Origin: Gracilaria vermiculophylla
Taxonomy: Eukaryota > Rhodophyta > Florideophyceae > Gracilariales > Gracilariaceae
Reading direction: 5' to 3'
Assembly (NCBI GenBank): GCA_019155205.2
Contig: JAHNZQ020000227.1
Coordinates: 1,353,074 to 1,417,073 of the forward strand
DNA length: 64,000 nucleotides
The notes beneath the pieces were generated by a model, which made no database searches, had not been told where the DNA came from, and saw nothing but the letters and a program-made list of their open reading frames with translations. Positions 10,211 through 20,475 of this stretch are shown one piece after another. The translations under genes were made by a program, and so were the position numbers. Numbering within the stretch: the stretch's first letter is position 1; each line of letters opens with the position of its first letter.

Positions 10211-11302
10211 TTGCCTCAAGGTCTGCGCAGACGTGTCCGACGCATCAGTCGCAGAGCACTTCTGCAGCCTTCTGATAGCCCTTTCATGCAGCTCTATAGG
10301 GCTTACTGTGACCCATCTCTCAGCACTTTAACAGGATTTGATCACCAAAGCTTTCTGCACATACTGGAACCATTCAGCTTAGAGTATGATCGATATTCCC
10401 CGTACTCAGAGAACGGCCGTGTACGCCTTCTGCCACAGCGCGAAGATCGTCGAGGTCGACCGCGTTCGCTTTCAGCACTTCAGGCTCTAGGGCTCGTGCT
10501 GGCATGGCAAAGAACAAGAGGATCGACCATGACGCTTTGCGTGATTTTTGGCATCACTGCTTCAGTATGCTCACTGTTCATACGTTTTGCCAGGCGAATA
10601 TTGCTAATGATTCGCAGTAGGGAGGAAAAGGCAGAAGTTCGCATGCCGTCGGAAGCAGAGGCTCGAGAGTATATGAAGGCGTTCTCAGACAAATACTACT
10701 CTTTAAAAGATGTATACGCAGTGGCTGACGGTCTTAAGATCCAACTGGAGCAGGCAGGAGACTGTGTTACACAAAAACGATTTTGCAACGGCTGGACGCA
10801 TGATCACTATGTTACGAACGTCTTAGTATTTGCACCAAGCGGAGTGATCATTTCTTGCGCATATAACTCCCCTGGGAGCATGCATGATTCAATGGTATCA
10901 CAATGGGGTGGGGCTTACGAAAAACTGGAATCAGCATTCAACAAATACGGAGGTAAGTGTGTTGTAGACTCGGCATTTTCTCGCGGGATGTACCCATTCC
11001 TAATAAAGTCGGCACAGGACGAGAGCGCAGCGGCTAGTGCTGAGCAGATTTTGCTGTTGCGACAGGCGACATCGGCAAGACAGGCTGCGGAATGGGGAAT
11101 GAGGGCATTTCAGGGTTCATTTCCGCGTATGAAAGATGGAATGCTCTACGAAGAAAGGGGCGAACGTCGTCTCATTCTACTGTGTGCAGTATATCTCTTC
11201 AACTACAGGTCACGTATGGTTAACGTGGATCAGCTGCTCTCTTCTTACGTGCTATACATGGGGGCTGAAGCAAACTTTCTGTGGAACGGTATATTGTATT
11301 GA
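10211..11302 (+). CDS. DDE transposase of Harbinger-like copy 2 (intact frame)
   Basis: A 363-residue intact frame. The putative catalytic residues sit in YAVADGLKIQLE (first Asp), YNSPGSMHDSMVS (second Asp), GKCVVDSAFSRG (third Asp) and QAAEWGMRAFQGSFPRM (Glu). This pattern matches the DDE superfamily endonuclease proteins found in bulk in oomycete and algal genomes. The N-terminal helix-turn-helix is visible as LSALQALGLVLAWQRTRGS. It is clearly different from the transposases of copies 1, 3 and 5. It is the only transposase here without a break, so copy 2 could supply activity in trans. Confidence 0.82.
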   Translation: MPQGLRRRVRRISRRALLQPSDSPFMQLYRAYCDPSLSTLTGFDHQSFLHILEPFSLEYDRYSPYSENGRVRLLPQREDRRGRPRSLSALQALGLVLAWQRTRGSTMTLCVIFGITASVCSLFIRFARRILLMIRSREEKAEVRMPSEAEAREYMKAFSDKYYSLKDVYAVADGLKIQLEQAGDCVTQKRFCNGWTHDHYVTNVLVFAPSGVIISCAYNSPGSMHDSMVSQWGGAYEKLESAFNKYGGKCVVDSAFSRGMYPFLIKSAQDESAAASAEQILLLRQATSARQAAEWGMRAFQGSFPRMKDGMLYEERGERRLILLCAVYLFNYRSRMVNVDQLLSSYVLYMGAEANFLWNGILY

Positions 11303-11307
11303 CCAGT

Positions 11308-12444
11308 TCAGTTCTGCCTCTTGGTGTGCTCAGGGTGGGTTACCCCTTTGGCAACTAAAAGCATCATCATCTCCATGAATTGCGTGTGTCTTTCTGATTC
11401 TTCGCGCCTGCGCTCAGCCTCTTGTTTCCTGTCCTCCGAACGCTGTACTCGATCCGCATTTCTTTCCTCTTCTCTCACCCGAGCCTCTTCTTCCCGTCGT
11501 TGTTGATCTTGCATTAACATGAGCTTGATCACTGATGTTAGATCATCCTCCTTGATTTGTGATCGAGTTGCACGACGGTTGACAAGTGGGCGAATGATTG
11601 GTAAGTCGCTTCGCTGGGCAGGTGATGGGCCACTTCTGCCAGGAGGTCTTTCACTTTCTGTCTCACTTCTGGATACGTTTGGAACTGTAGGATCTGATAT
11701 TTCAGGTAGTATGGTACGAAAAAGTGCATCCTTCTGTTCGGCATCCTCGATTTCAGCGATTCCTGTTAACTTATAACGAAGCCTCTTCGCTTTCTTGTCG
11801 TCATCCGGGATGTGAGGATCTCCGGTAGGCATCTTCTTTCGATACAGGGTCGCGAACTTCTTCATCAGGCTTTCCGAATTTCGTTGTGTATCAGAAAATG
11901 CTTTACCATGCTCTTGTGCTAATAGCTCCCACTCATCTCTGCAGAGTGGTTGCAGCCGCTCGATGAGCTCCAGCATATGGTCTGTTTCTTGCTGGGAGAA
12001 GCCGCATCCGCGCTTAGATACACTTAGTTTTCCACCCTTCCCGCGAGTCGTCTTCGCTATTCGAGAGGGTGCTGCAATCTTTGCAGTTGGTGATTGGATC
12101 CGTGCAGGCGATAGCGACTGAAAACTGCCCTAGAAGCCTGCACTTGGTGGAGTGGCTACATCACTGGGCGTCGAATTCAGAGTCGGGACCCCTCCCAAAG
12201 GAGCGGTTTCAGTTTCGTTGTGTTTTGCGGGGACAGCGTCACTTGAACGGACTTTTGGACGTGGACGTTCAAAAGGCACAACCGTTTCGGCGGAGTGAAT
12301 TTGAGAGTCGGGTGTCGGTGAAAGGGTTTTCTGCGTTGTGTGGAGAGTTGAGCTTGTGGTAAGGGGACATCTTGCAGGTTGATGGTCTTCCATTGAACGT
12401 GATATGTTTGCCACATACAGTTTTGCGGTATGGACGCCTGACAC
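11308..12444 (-). pseudogene. Accessory protein of Harbinger-like copy 2 (Myb-like plus coiled coil), one TAG
   Basis: One frame runs from ATG 12444 to 11308, interrupted only by TAG at 12132-12130 (PSAGF-stop-GSFQS). The part after the stop contains the Myb/SANT-like signature GFSQQETDHMLELIERLQPL and DEWELLAQEHGKAFSD, then a strongly charged coiled coil (QQRREEEARVREEERN...). ATG 11976 could restart translation but would lose the start of the domain. The residue replaced by the stop is not known. Known members of this accessory family bind DNA together with the transposase. Confidence 0.75.
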
Positions 12445-12680
12445 GGGTTTAGTTTAAGAGGATGAGCGGTGCTGAGGCGAGCAGCATCGTGCATTGCGCG
12501 GGCTTTTGGAGCGGTTTGTCTGCGCATTTTGGTGCGAAGAGTGCTTTGCGAGTACCCTTTTCTTGCTCCGACGGGGCGAGCTCTTCAGCCATAATCTGGT
12601 GTTTGGATATACCCAAATGGGCATGATGAGCTGGATATGGGTGCACTCAAAATGAGAAAAGGGTTTTCAGGTTTGACCCA

Positions 12681-13951
12681 CAACCCAACCGGCCACATTG
12701 TAGACGGCGTTGCGACGCATACCAATATTGCTCTTTCGGGTTTTTCTTCTGTTTCTCTGTCTTTACCAGACCAGGTACATCCCTCCGCCCTAGAAAAAAA
12801 GAAACCTAGTCGCCTTCTATCAGGTAAGGGCCTTATTTCAACTTCCGGTCGAAATCCTGTTTATATTGTCTCTACGAGACGTTGAGTTTCTGCTTTGCCA
12901 GAGAGAGTGCGTCTTCATACCGCCTTAAAAAGGAGCGTCTTGATTGAGCCGCTCTTGGTACCTGTGGCCCGTCCGTCAGGTGCGCCGTGGCGCGTGCCGC
13001 AATGACGGCATTAGGCGGGATGCGCGAGAAAACCAGATTAAAAGTAGCGATCGCCGTGGAGCGATGCACCTGCAGGTTGTATTCAAACGTGAGCGGGGCC
13101 CCATATACGTCGCCGTCCTTCTGGTGGTCCGCGACATAGTTTTTCAACCTTAAGGCGATGGTTTTGTTAAATTTCTCCGCCCGTCCATTTATCTAATTGT
13201 GATAAGCAGTGTTACAGAACTGCTTCATCTCCAGGACTCCGGAAATGGCGTTGAATAGCTTCACCGCGAAGCGTGGTCCGTTGTCCGCAAAGAGATACAA
13301 CGAAATATCACATAAGTAAACCCAACTCTTCAGAATGGTGTCGTCAATTACTGCTGCAGTGGTGCTCTGGAGGGGAATGGCACGCGTGACCTTCGAGAAC
13401 CAATTGGTGATCATGAGGATAAACCGGTACCCTCTCTCCCACGTGCGAAGAGGGCCCAAAATGTCCATGGCCACAAGCTCCAAAGGCCCTGAAGGCGGAA
13501 ACAGAGTGAGTGGCGTCCGGTGTCTGCGGATATTCCCCCTAGCGGCTGCACACGAGTGGCAATCCGCCACTGTTTTGAAGGCGTCAATTCGCCCTGTTTG
13601 GCCTGTAGAACTCCATCCGCATAGTGAAATATATGCGCGATCCACAGGGGTGCCCGGAAAAGAGAGCTTAGTGCGAGAGATACAGCATCCTCGCCCGTAG
13701 GTTCGTTTTAGACCTCCTTTTCGGAGACATCCCTCGAATGGGGGGCGTTGTACCAGCACGGCGTCTCGATCGCCATCGAATAACAATACTAGAATTCCCA
13801 CAGTGGCAAGGCACTCCTTGCTGTATGCATCTGTACTCAGCTCCTTCAGGAACTCTGCTATGTTGATGGGGAGAACTTCGTTCTCCTTCTCGACGACGGC
13901 CACAACCTTCGGGAGCCCACTAAACGTGCCTCCAGGTACACAGCATTCCAA
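12681..13951 (-). pseudogene. Gypsy integrase fragment, one TAG
   Basis: 252 residues are open from 13951 to 13193: a zinc-finger remnant (CHSCAAARG) and the DDE core (VAMDILGPL, LFADNGPRF). TAG at 13195-13193 then interrupts AYHN-stop-INGRAEKFNK, where gypsy integrases have Gln (H-P-Q-T-N-G-x-x-E). This points to CAG to TAG. The frame resumes to about 12.8 kb with an integrase C-terminal region. Past that it decays into the Harbinger copy 2 end. Confidence 0.8.
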
Positions 13952-14492
13952 GCATTCTCCATCGGTTCTTTTTTTCTTGTCAATGTCCTCCAGGACTAGA
14001 CACGGAATTATGGAATTTAAAGGTGTTTTGCCTTCTCTCTCGGTGGAGATTCGCGACAGCCAGTCCGCTTCTGGTTTTTTTATGCCAGGACGGTGGAGGA
14101 CGTCAAATCCGAACTCCTGGAGGCGGAGTCACCGTTTTTTCAGGCGACCGGAAGCATCCATCAAAGATAGTATCCACTTTAGTGGTGCGTAGTCCATCCT
14201 CGAGGTGAAACGCACGCCTTCCTGGTATGGGCGTTTAAGCAACACGGGCCATACGATGACGAGACATCCGCGTTCCGATGAGTCGTAATTCCGTTCTGTA
14301 GGTAAAAGACTGCAACTCCAGAATCCTATGCGTTGAAGTACACCTTTAGGTTGTTTCTATAGGAGGGCACATTCAACCTGATACTTACAGGCGTCTGTGT
14401 CCAGCTCCATTCGGCCGTGCCGCTTCTGGAGTACCAAGATCTGTGGCTCTATTAGTCTTTTCTTCAAGTTATTAATGGATTCTAACTCTTCG

Positions 14493-15400
14493 TTAGTCAG
14501 GATAGCCAATTGCGTCGGCTTGCATTTCTCCACAAGAGGATTTCATGGCGCCGCAATATGGATGAAGTTTTACGGACCTCCGGAAGACATAACACAACCC
14601 CAGGAAGGATCGGAGCTCCGTGTGCTTCCTGGGAGCGTGAGCTTCCGTGATAGCATCCTGAGTTTTTGTGGAAATACGAAGGCGGCCTTGGTGCACAACA
14701 TGCCTCAGGTAATCCACTGAAGATTTGGAAAAGAAATATTTCTCCAGCATCAAGGTTATTCAAGCATCCTGCAGGAGTTGAAATACGTGCGTAAAATGCA
14801 TAAAGTGCTCCTCCACGCTCCGGGAGTATGTGATGGCATCGTCAATATACACCAGGGCGTGCTGCCACTTCCTGTTTGACAAGAGTATGTGCACCGCTCG
14901 TTGGAACGTAGCGGGGGCATTCTTCAATCCAAAACGGCATCCTTAGGAATCTGAAGACTCCACAGTGCGAGATGAACTTTGTCGCATCCTTATCGGAGTC
15001 ATCCATCCCATTTTGCCAGTAGCCGCTGTTGGCTTCCAGCGTGGAGAAAACGGAAGCATCTCCCAAGGAGTCAATACATTCATCCATACGGGGTATCGGG
15101 TACAAATCGCGTGCCGTCACCTCGAGGACGCGTCTAAAGTCGATGCAGATCCTCAACGATCCATCTTGTTCTTCATAAACACCACCAGGGTGGATGATTC
15201 AGAATTGGAGGGCTCGATAACGCCCTTTGTTAGCATTTGGTGGACCTCACCGCGTTTATAATCACGAGCATGAAGCACGGCCCTCCTCAGGAGTTGGTGT
15301 ACCGTTTTTGCATCAGTTGCGAGCTAGATCCAGGGCTTGGCCAGGCTAACCTGACCCAAGCGCTCAGAAAACATGTCCTGAAGAGCGATTAGCGTCTCCA
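14493..15400 (-). pseudogene. Gypsy reverse transcriptase fragment
   Basis: Blocks of RT are readable in shifting frames: MRICIDFRRVLEVT followed by LYPIPRMDECIDSLG (near 15156-15060), then GVFRFLRMPF, then the catalytic YIDD box within ALVYIDDAITYSRS (near 14830). Stops and frameshifts between the blocks rule out function. RNase H is not clearly recognisable between 14.4 and 14.0 kb. Confidence 0.75.
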
Positions 15401-15413
15401 CTATCCTATGGCG

Positions 15414-16525
15414 TTATTCTTCGAACTCTTCGCCAATTCGGAGCTTCTCCTGCCAAGTGGCAGACTGATCTTCCTTTGGAGTCGTCGATTCCGCTTCGGG
15501 TTTTTTTATGGCAATTGCACCGTGTTCATCCCAGTCTTCCGTAAGAAGAAGATGAGCCAGTCCTGCAGGAGCTGGTAATGCCAGTTTGATGACAACCCCT
15601 TTCTGAACCCATGAAGGTGACTCCTTCAGGTTAGCAAGGACGAATCTGAAGGGAATGTTCGGCACTATGTACATATCGCCGTTCGCCATCATGGAGTGCT
15701 GTTTTGTCGTCAGATGGGGACTTCCTTGCAGGAATGAAGGGCCAGATGCAGAGGTCTGCACTCAAACTCCGCCCTCACTTTTCGCGGATATTTCGATACT
15801 CTTCACCACCCGGAGATTCTTCAACGACATCTCCTTTAAAATATTACCCAAGTGACGCGAATTGGCGTCCGGTGCCTGAGATGCGGACACAATACCTACA
15901 GGGGCGGCGTCGTGAAACGTCATCTTCCGCAGGCATAGTTATATTGCACGTATATAACAATCCTCAAAGGAAGTGCCAAATACGTATTGTTCTACCAAGT
16001 TGGTCGCCACTTGGAACCACATCCTCACCTGTAATTAGCCCAGTCGGAGATACAAAGGTAACGCGCCGAGGATGTTTAATGCTCAACGCGACGCATCGCG
16101 CACTGTAGAGAGTTTGCCAGTCCTCAAGGAGCCAAGAGCAAAAAGCGACAGCACGTTGGCGTGCAATAGATTGGGGCCAGATGCAATGTAGAGGATATCG
16201 CGCACCGTGATGAAGGCGAGCGGAGAACATCCAATAGAGGCCAACAATTTGTAATTTTCACGGCGGAGCGTGCTAACACAGTCCTCAGAGGCAGTGAATG
16301 GATACGAATTGATTGGGGGCCCCGCCGATAGTGCGTGAACCGTGCAGATGGATTCTCCCCGTTTCCTAGCGACGACCGCCGCGGGACCGAGGCTCGAAGG
16401 TAAGGATCCACGCGGAGACTATACGCGTGACCCTGATGGTTTTTTGCTGGAGGATATTGGCGTTCGAGTAGGAGACGGCTGCTGCGGTTGCGCATTGGGA
16501 TACGCCGTGCTCCCCGAAGATGCAA
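15414..16525 (-). pseudogene. Gypsy protease/linker region remnants
   Basis: Overlapping minus-strand frames at 16525-16124, 16230-15964 and 15761-15414 fill the space where protease and the protease-RT linker belong. The last one (ANGDMYIVPNIPFRFVLANL) looks like a gypsy linker. A protease active-site triad is not clearly readable, so assignment rests mainly on position. Confidence 0.5.
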
Positions 16526-16634
16526 CCGATATGGGTGCCAGCCCCTACGCTGTGGACGAATGTGTCAGTGGAACATGCAGCACTCCAACTGAAGCGTAAA
16601 AACCGTAGTTTCCTTTAGGGAACCGGATATCGTT

Positions 16635-18671
16635 TTACGCAGTGCGATAACTTCTACCCTTCCTCGGTGTGCTCTTTCGGTTCTGAAAATTCTTATCTCG
16701 TTGCTGCAGGATGACGGCCTTCATTGCTGTGGTGAGAGTCATAAAGTGTACTGGCTTTCGAGATATGAAAATCTTGCCAGGCGATGGATAGCCTTTAGGG
16801 TCTACGAATTGGACATTCCTGTAGGATCCTGCCGAAGCGTAGGAGGTAGGAGACGAAAACGTTGTCGTTCTAGACGGTGCTACTTGAGGTGAGGCGTATG
16901 TTAGAGCAAGGACCTCCTGCTCTCCCTCAATTATAAGCTCATCGCCCTCCCCTAAGATGCTGGAGTCCAACGCAAGGAAGGATGCCCGATGGTTCCTGAA
17001 GGCCGTCGGTTTGTCCGAAAGTGGATCGTGGCTATGGCCGGCGACACCGTGGGTATCCCTATAGGATTCTGCAAAACGTGTTAGATCCGTGTAAGTGGTC
17101 TTCGGGTGCGTTGTCAAGTGATTACGCCCACTGGCACAGATCAATGGAAGGAGTCCCTCGACAGACAACGACCTCAATCGACGTTCAGAGTAAACGTTAC
17201 CACACCATGAGGCCTTCGTCCACAGCTTCTGTGAGAACTCCATTTCGGTTCTTACCGTATTCTGCTTATAGGAACTAACTTAAGCGTCAGCATTGGCTAT
17301 CACCTCGTCCTTTGCGTACCTTTAGAGGAAAATATTTACCACCTCCGGTTACGTCGCGAAGATCTCTGTTCCAGAATCATCCACAATGATGCTCTCTCCC
17401 GTGAGGCGCGGGTGCATCAGCGAGTGCGTTTGAATTGTGAGGTACAACTAAAAGAACCAGATGATAGCACGTTCATGGACACCATTAGTATTATACATTG
17501 AACGGAAGCGTGTTAGAAAATTCAGCACCGACATGAGGTCTCCACCTGAGATGGAGTGCTTCTTCATTTGAACATCCATGACGCACTGGATCTTTTTATG
17601 TCGTTTAGATACAAACGCGTCGTAAAGAGTGGAGCGATCTTTGAAAGGGTAGGCATCATAATTCACGACTTTAGCGAAAAGGTCATTAAGCAGGACGACC
17701 TTCCTGACCCTTCTGCCATTCTCCTTAGGAGGTACACTGTCTTCCGAGCTTAAGCTGTTCACGGATTCAAAATCTGAGCTTTTTTCTGAATCGGTGTCTT
17801 GCTTTCTGCTTTTCTCCCTACGTTTCATTCGGCGTCTTTTCTGTGAGTTGCCTAGGTGCCTGACGACACTCCCGCTATCCCGATTCACCCAAGGAATATC
17901 CTGTCCTTCTCTCCTTTGGTGAAGTACTTTGCGACCGGTATTCTGTCCTTCTTCGTGAAGCAACAGGTCCAGACGGTGCACAGAATTATTCCCTAGGTGC
18001 TCTCATTTCCTTGCAGGAGTATCCTTTCCTCCTTAGGCGTAAGAGGCGGCAGTACCTTGTGCTTCTATGACAGGGGTCCCCTTAGTTGTTGATAGAGGGA
18101 ACCTCTCCTGTACGAAAAAATGAATTTGAAACGCCGCTGCGGGGAGCAGATGTGCGTTTCAGGAACGAATATCTGCACTGATAACATCTGAGATCACCTC
18201 TAGAAAAATGTCCGAATCTAATGAAGTATCCACAGCATGATGAGCACTCTCCGATGCGATTTGCTCCACAAGGGCGTGGCGGATCACTCCAGAATGTGCC
18301 TCAACACCTGCAGGCATTCTTTCGATCAGCGCATGTAAGAGCATATCCGTAAGGCGTGGGGCCAGGGACTTCAGGAGGAAGTCAGCCTTCGGGTGTTCCC
18401 GTCCCTGCAGCTCCTGAGGTGGCGGCTACGATGCCGTGTTTGGTTCTTCAAACTCCATGTCGGCGTTATCCAGAGGTGTCGCGGTGGATACCGCTTTCCT
18501 CCGATCATGCACTCTCCCAAGGCGATTCCGGAAACACTCTACAGAGAAGCCTGGATTCCGAAGGAGACTTTCAGGGTGCTCCTGTCTGACGGACATCTTT
18601 TGGGGAGCGCTGCGCGTGCTGCCCCCATCATTGCAGTTGGTTGCTTGAGGAACCTGTAACGGGTTTTGCAT
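16635..18671 (-). pseudogene. Gypsy gag remnants of element A
   Basis: Four minus-strand frames (18671-18426, 18344-18159, 17981-17448 and 17243-16635) carry gag-like sequence. The 17981-17448 piece has an acidic/basic low-complexity region, then STLYDAFVSKRHKKIQCVMD and a segment GGDLMSVLNFLTRFRSMYN. These resemble the gag of element B (GDYPVSVLDFLARF at 21.2-21.3 kb). The two gags are therefore related but distinct. Confidence 0.65.
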
Positions 18672-18846
18672 TAAGGGTTCTTAGGGATCCGTAAAAAAGT
18701 AGGTCGAGGGTGATTTCCTTCCGCTTCCGAGTCATTTTAAGGAAGAGTTCCACTGTTGGGGTCCGATCGTTGCAAACCAGAAACAATGTTCTCTCTTAAC
18801 TCTTGAGATTCCTTCAGGAAACTGATCTTCAAAGTCGGTAGACCAG

Positions 18847-19398
18847 TAGTGGTTCCGTCAGTTCTCCTTCCTAGGTAGAAGTTCACAACGTCCGTTAGGA
18901 GTTATTAGTGACTTCAAAAGCGCGAGATGCTAAAGGTGGTCTCCGGTGATCCCTGTCACTAGCTGTGAGAATTCTGAAAAGGGATCCGCAAACAACAAGT
19001 GAAGAGAGGTTTAAAGGGCAGACAATGCTCCAACAGGCGCTGCTACGAAGCGATCAGGGGTTCGGCGGCTTAAAACCCTATGGAGGTTCGAGGAGATTCT
19101 CCAACCGGAAAAATAGACGAAGACTCAAGGGTGCATGGTTTACTTCCCCAGAGGTGGAGCTCGACCGGCGGATTAATTACCACGGCGGGAACCTTCCTCG
19201 GCAGATCTCGGTACATTAGTAATAATCCGCACCCTTTAACTAAAATAAATCTGAATTATACCGTAGATAAAGGGTACTGTAGTACACGTAGGCCGCATAA
19301 TGCACCACGCGGCTCTGCTAATAAAAAAATATCCCTCCTTAGGAATATCCTGTCGTAAAGCCACATCACAATATCACCTCAGGATCCACTGAACTGCA
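18847..19398 (-). repeat. LTR of the gypsy elements (552 bp), shared by elements A and B
   Basis: Aligns along its length with the solo LTRs at 28102-28655 and 30753-31306. Shared blocks include CACAACGTCCGTTAGGAGTT, a GGATCCGCAAACA block, TTCCCCAGAGGTGGAGCTC and TGCACCACG. Its edges (TAGTGGTTCC and GAACTGCA) are diverged versions of TGTGGTAC and GTACTACA. It lies directly between the gag of element A and the protease of element B, so it serves as the 5' LTR of A and the 3' LTR of B. Confidence 0.8.
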
Positions 19399-19438
19399 TC
19401 ACTGATGCCGCAACGCGGAGCTTGGCTGTCTCTCGGGC

Positions 19439-19663
19439 TCACGGCGGTGACTCCTGCGCTGCAGGCAGGGGCACCTGCTTTTTCGCGTCCCGTCGAATCG
19501 GTAGTGGGATGATGGGGATGAATGATCCATCTTCCAACTCCACCTGTTTCAGGCGAGGGCGGGTAGCTTCTACGAACCTGTCGCAGTTGTCGTATTTAAG
19601 GATGACTGGCGCGGTGAGAGAACGGCTCACAATGAAAGTAGGCTTCACCACCGATCTTCCCAA
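19439..19663 (-). pseudogene. Retroviral-type aspartic protease C-terminal part of element B
   Basis: The frame reads VVKPTFIVSRSLTAPVILKY followed by CDRFVEATRPRLKQVEL, which matches the end of a gypsy protease domain (FxV...PVILG.DFLDR...). The segment carrying the catalytic DTG lies to the right in sequence with stops, and I could not read it cleanly. The protease is directly followed by the LTR rather than by RT. Confidence 0.6.
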
Positions 19664-20475
19664 TCGGACAAACAGATCAATGGACCCCCCCGTTTGTAGC
19701 GGATTTATGTTCGCGTCCGAGACGTCGGGTACCGCTTCTGTGCGAATTCAAAACTACAGAAGCGGAGGTGGTACGGACTCGAAAACGGAATATGGTCTGA
19801 CACCAGTGTCGAGGACCGTGAGAAATCGCACCATATACTGCGTGTGCAGTTCGAGATCAGCATAAACCTTATGGTTTCGCTTCGCCATCATTAAGGATCG
19901 ATCCAGGGTCCGGTCGTGCTTAATCCGTCTTCACGGTCAACGCAGAACATCCAAGTGCCCAGAGTCCCCGTCTGCGGTGTTTCTCGTCGAGCGGATTTTC
20001 ACCAGGAAGCCAGGCGCTGGCGTTTCGAGCGTCGTCAGCCTCATCTCTGAGGATGCCTCTCCCTGTGGGGAGACTCCCCTAGTTAGTCCCCCTGAGTAGG
20101 CTTCACTTCGGGCTCTGGCCCTGATTCCTCCACAACGAGTGCTTCATCCCGTGGGGGGTGATTGACCGCACGAGCAGCGTAAGCAAAATTTCCACGGCGG
20201 CCGGTAGGTGATCATGTCGTCTCTGGCATTATCTTCTGCCGCTAGAGGGGGGAGGGAGTGAGCCAACGCGTTTGGGAAATCCGTTTACGCACGGAGATAC
20301 AACGTCATCGACACTTCTGTCTCCTCTTCCCGGACAGGGCTTCGTAGTTGGCCACCACCTGCGCTATCTTGTTTACTAGAAGAAAGCACTGCGGGGAAAA
20401 GTTTCCTCAAGTGCCGCACAATTTTCAAGGAACTCCAGACCGAGGATCTTCAAAAGCGGCGTTCCGGTTTTCGGC

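Larger units (their letters stand above)
9963..12680. mobile_element. Harbinger-like DNA transposon, copy 2 (different subfamily, 20-bp perfect TIRs)
   Basis: A perfect 20-bp inverted repeat bounds this element: 9963-9982 (TGGGTCAAACCTGAAAACCC) and its exact reverse complement at 12661-12680. No clean 3-bp target duplication is visible; the flanks read CAC on the left and CAA on the right. Inside, a plus-strand transposase (10211-11302) converges with a minus-strand accessory gene (11308-12444), only 5 bp apart. The right end abuts the integrase end of a decayed gypsy element, so copy 2 may have inserted into it or truncated it. Confidence 0.85.
12681..18846 (-). mobile_element. Decayed Ty3/gypsy-type retroelement A
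   Basis: Read on the minus strand, the order is LTR (18847-19398), gag (about 18.7-16.6 kb), protease and linker (16.5-15.4 kb), reverse transcriptase (15.4-14.5 kb) and integrase (13.95-12.7 kb). Integrase after RT/RNase H is the gypsy order. Just inside the LTR the minus strand has TGGTCTACCGACTTTG one base from the LTR edge, a candidate primer-binding site. The left end is cut off by Harbinger copy 2, and no left LTR is seen. Multiple stops and frame changes mark it as dead. Confidence 0.8.

Noticed and set aside
7151..13195. TAG as a reassigned or read-through sense codon
   Set aside because: TAG ends other frames here (for example the copy 1 accessory gene at 8095), and the in-frame TAGs occur only in transposon genes; mutation is the simpler explanation.
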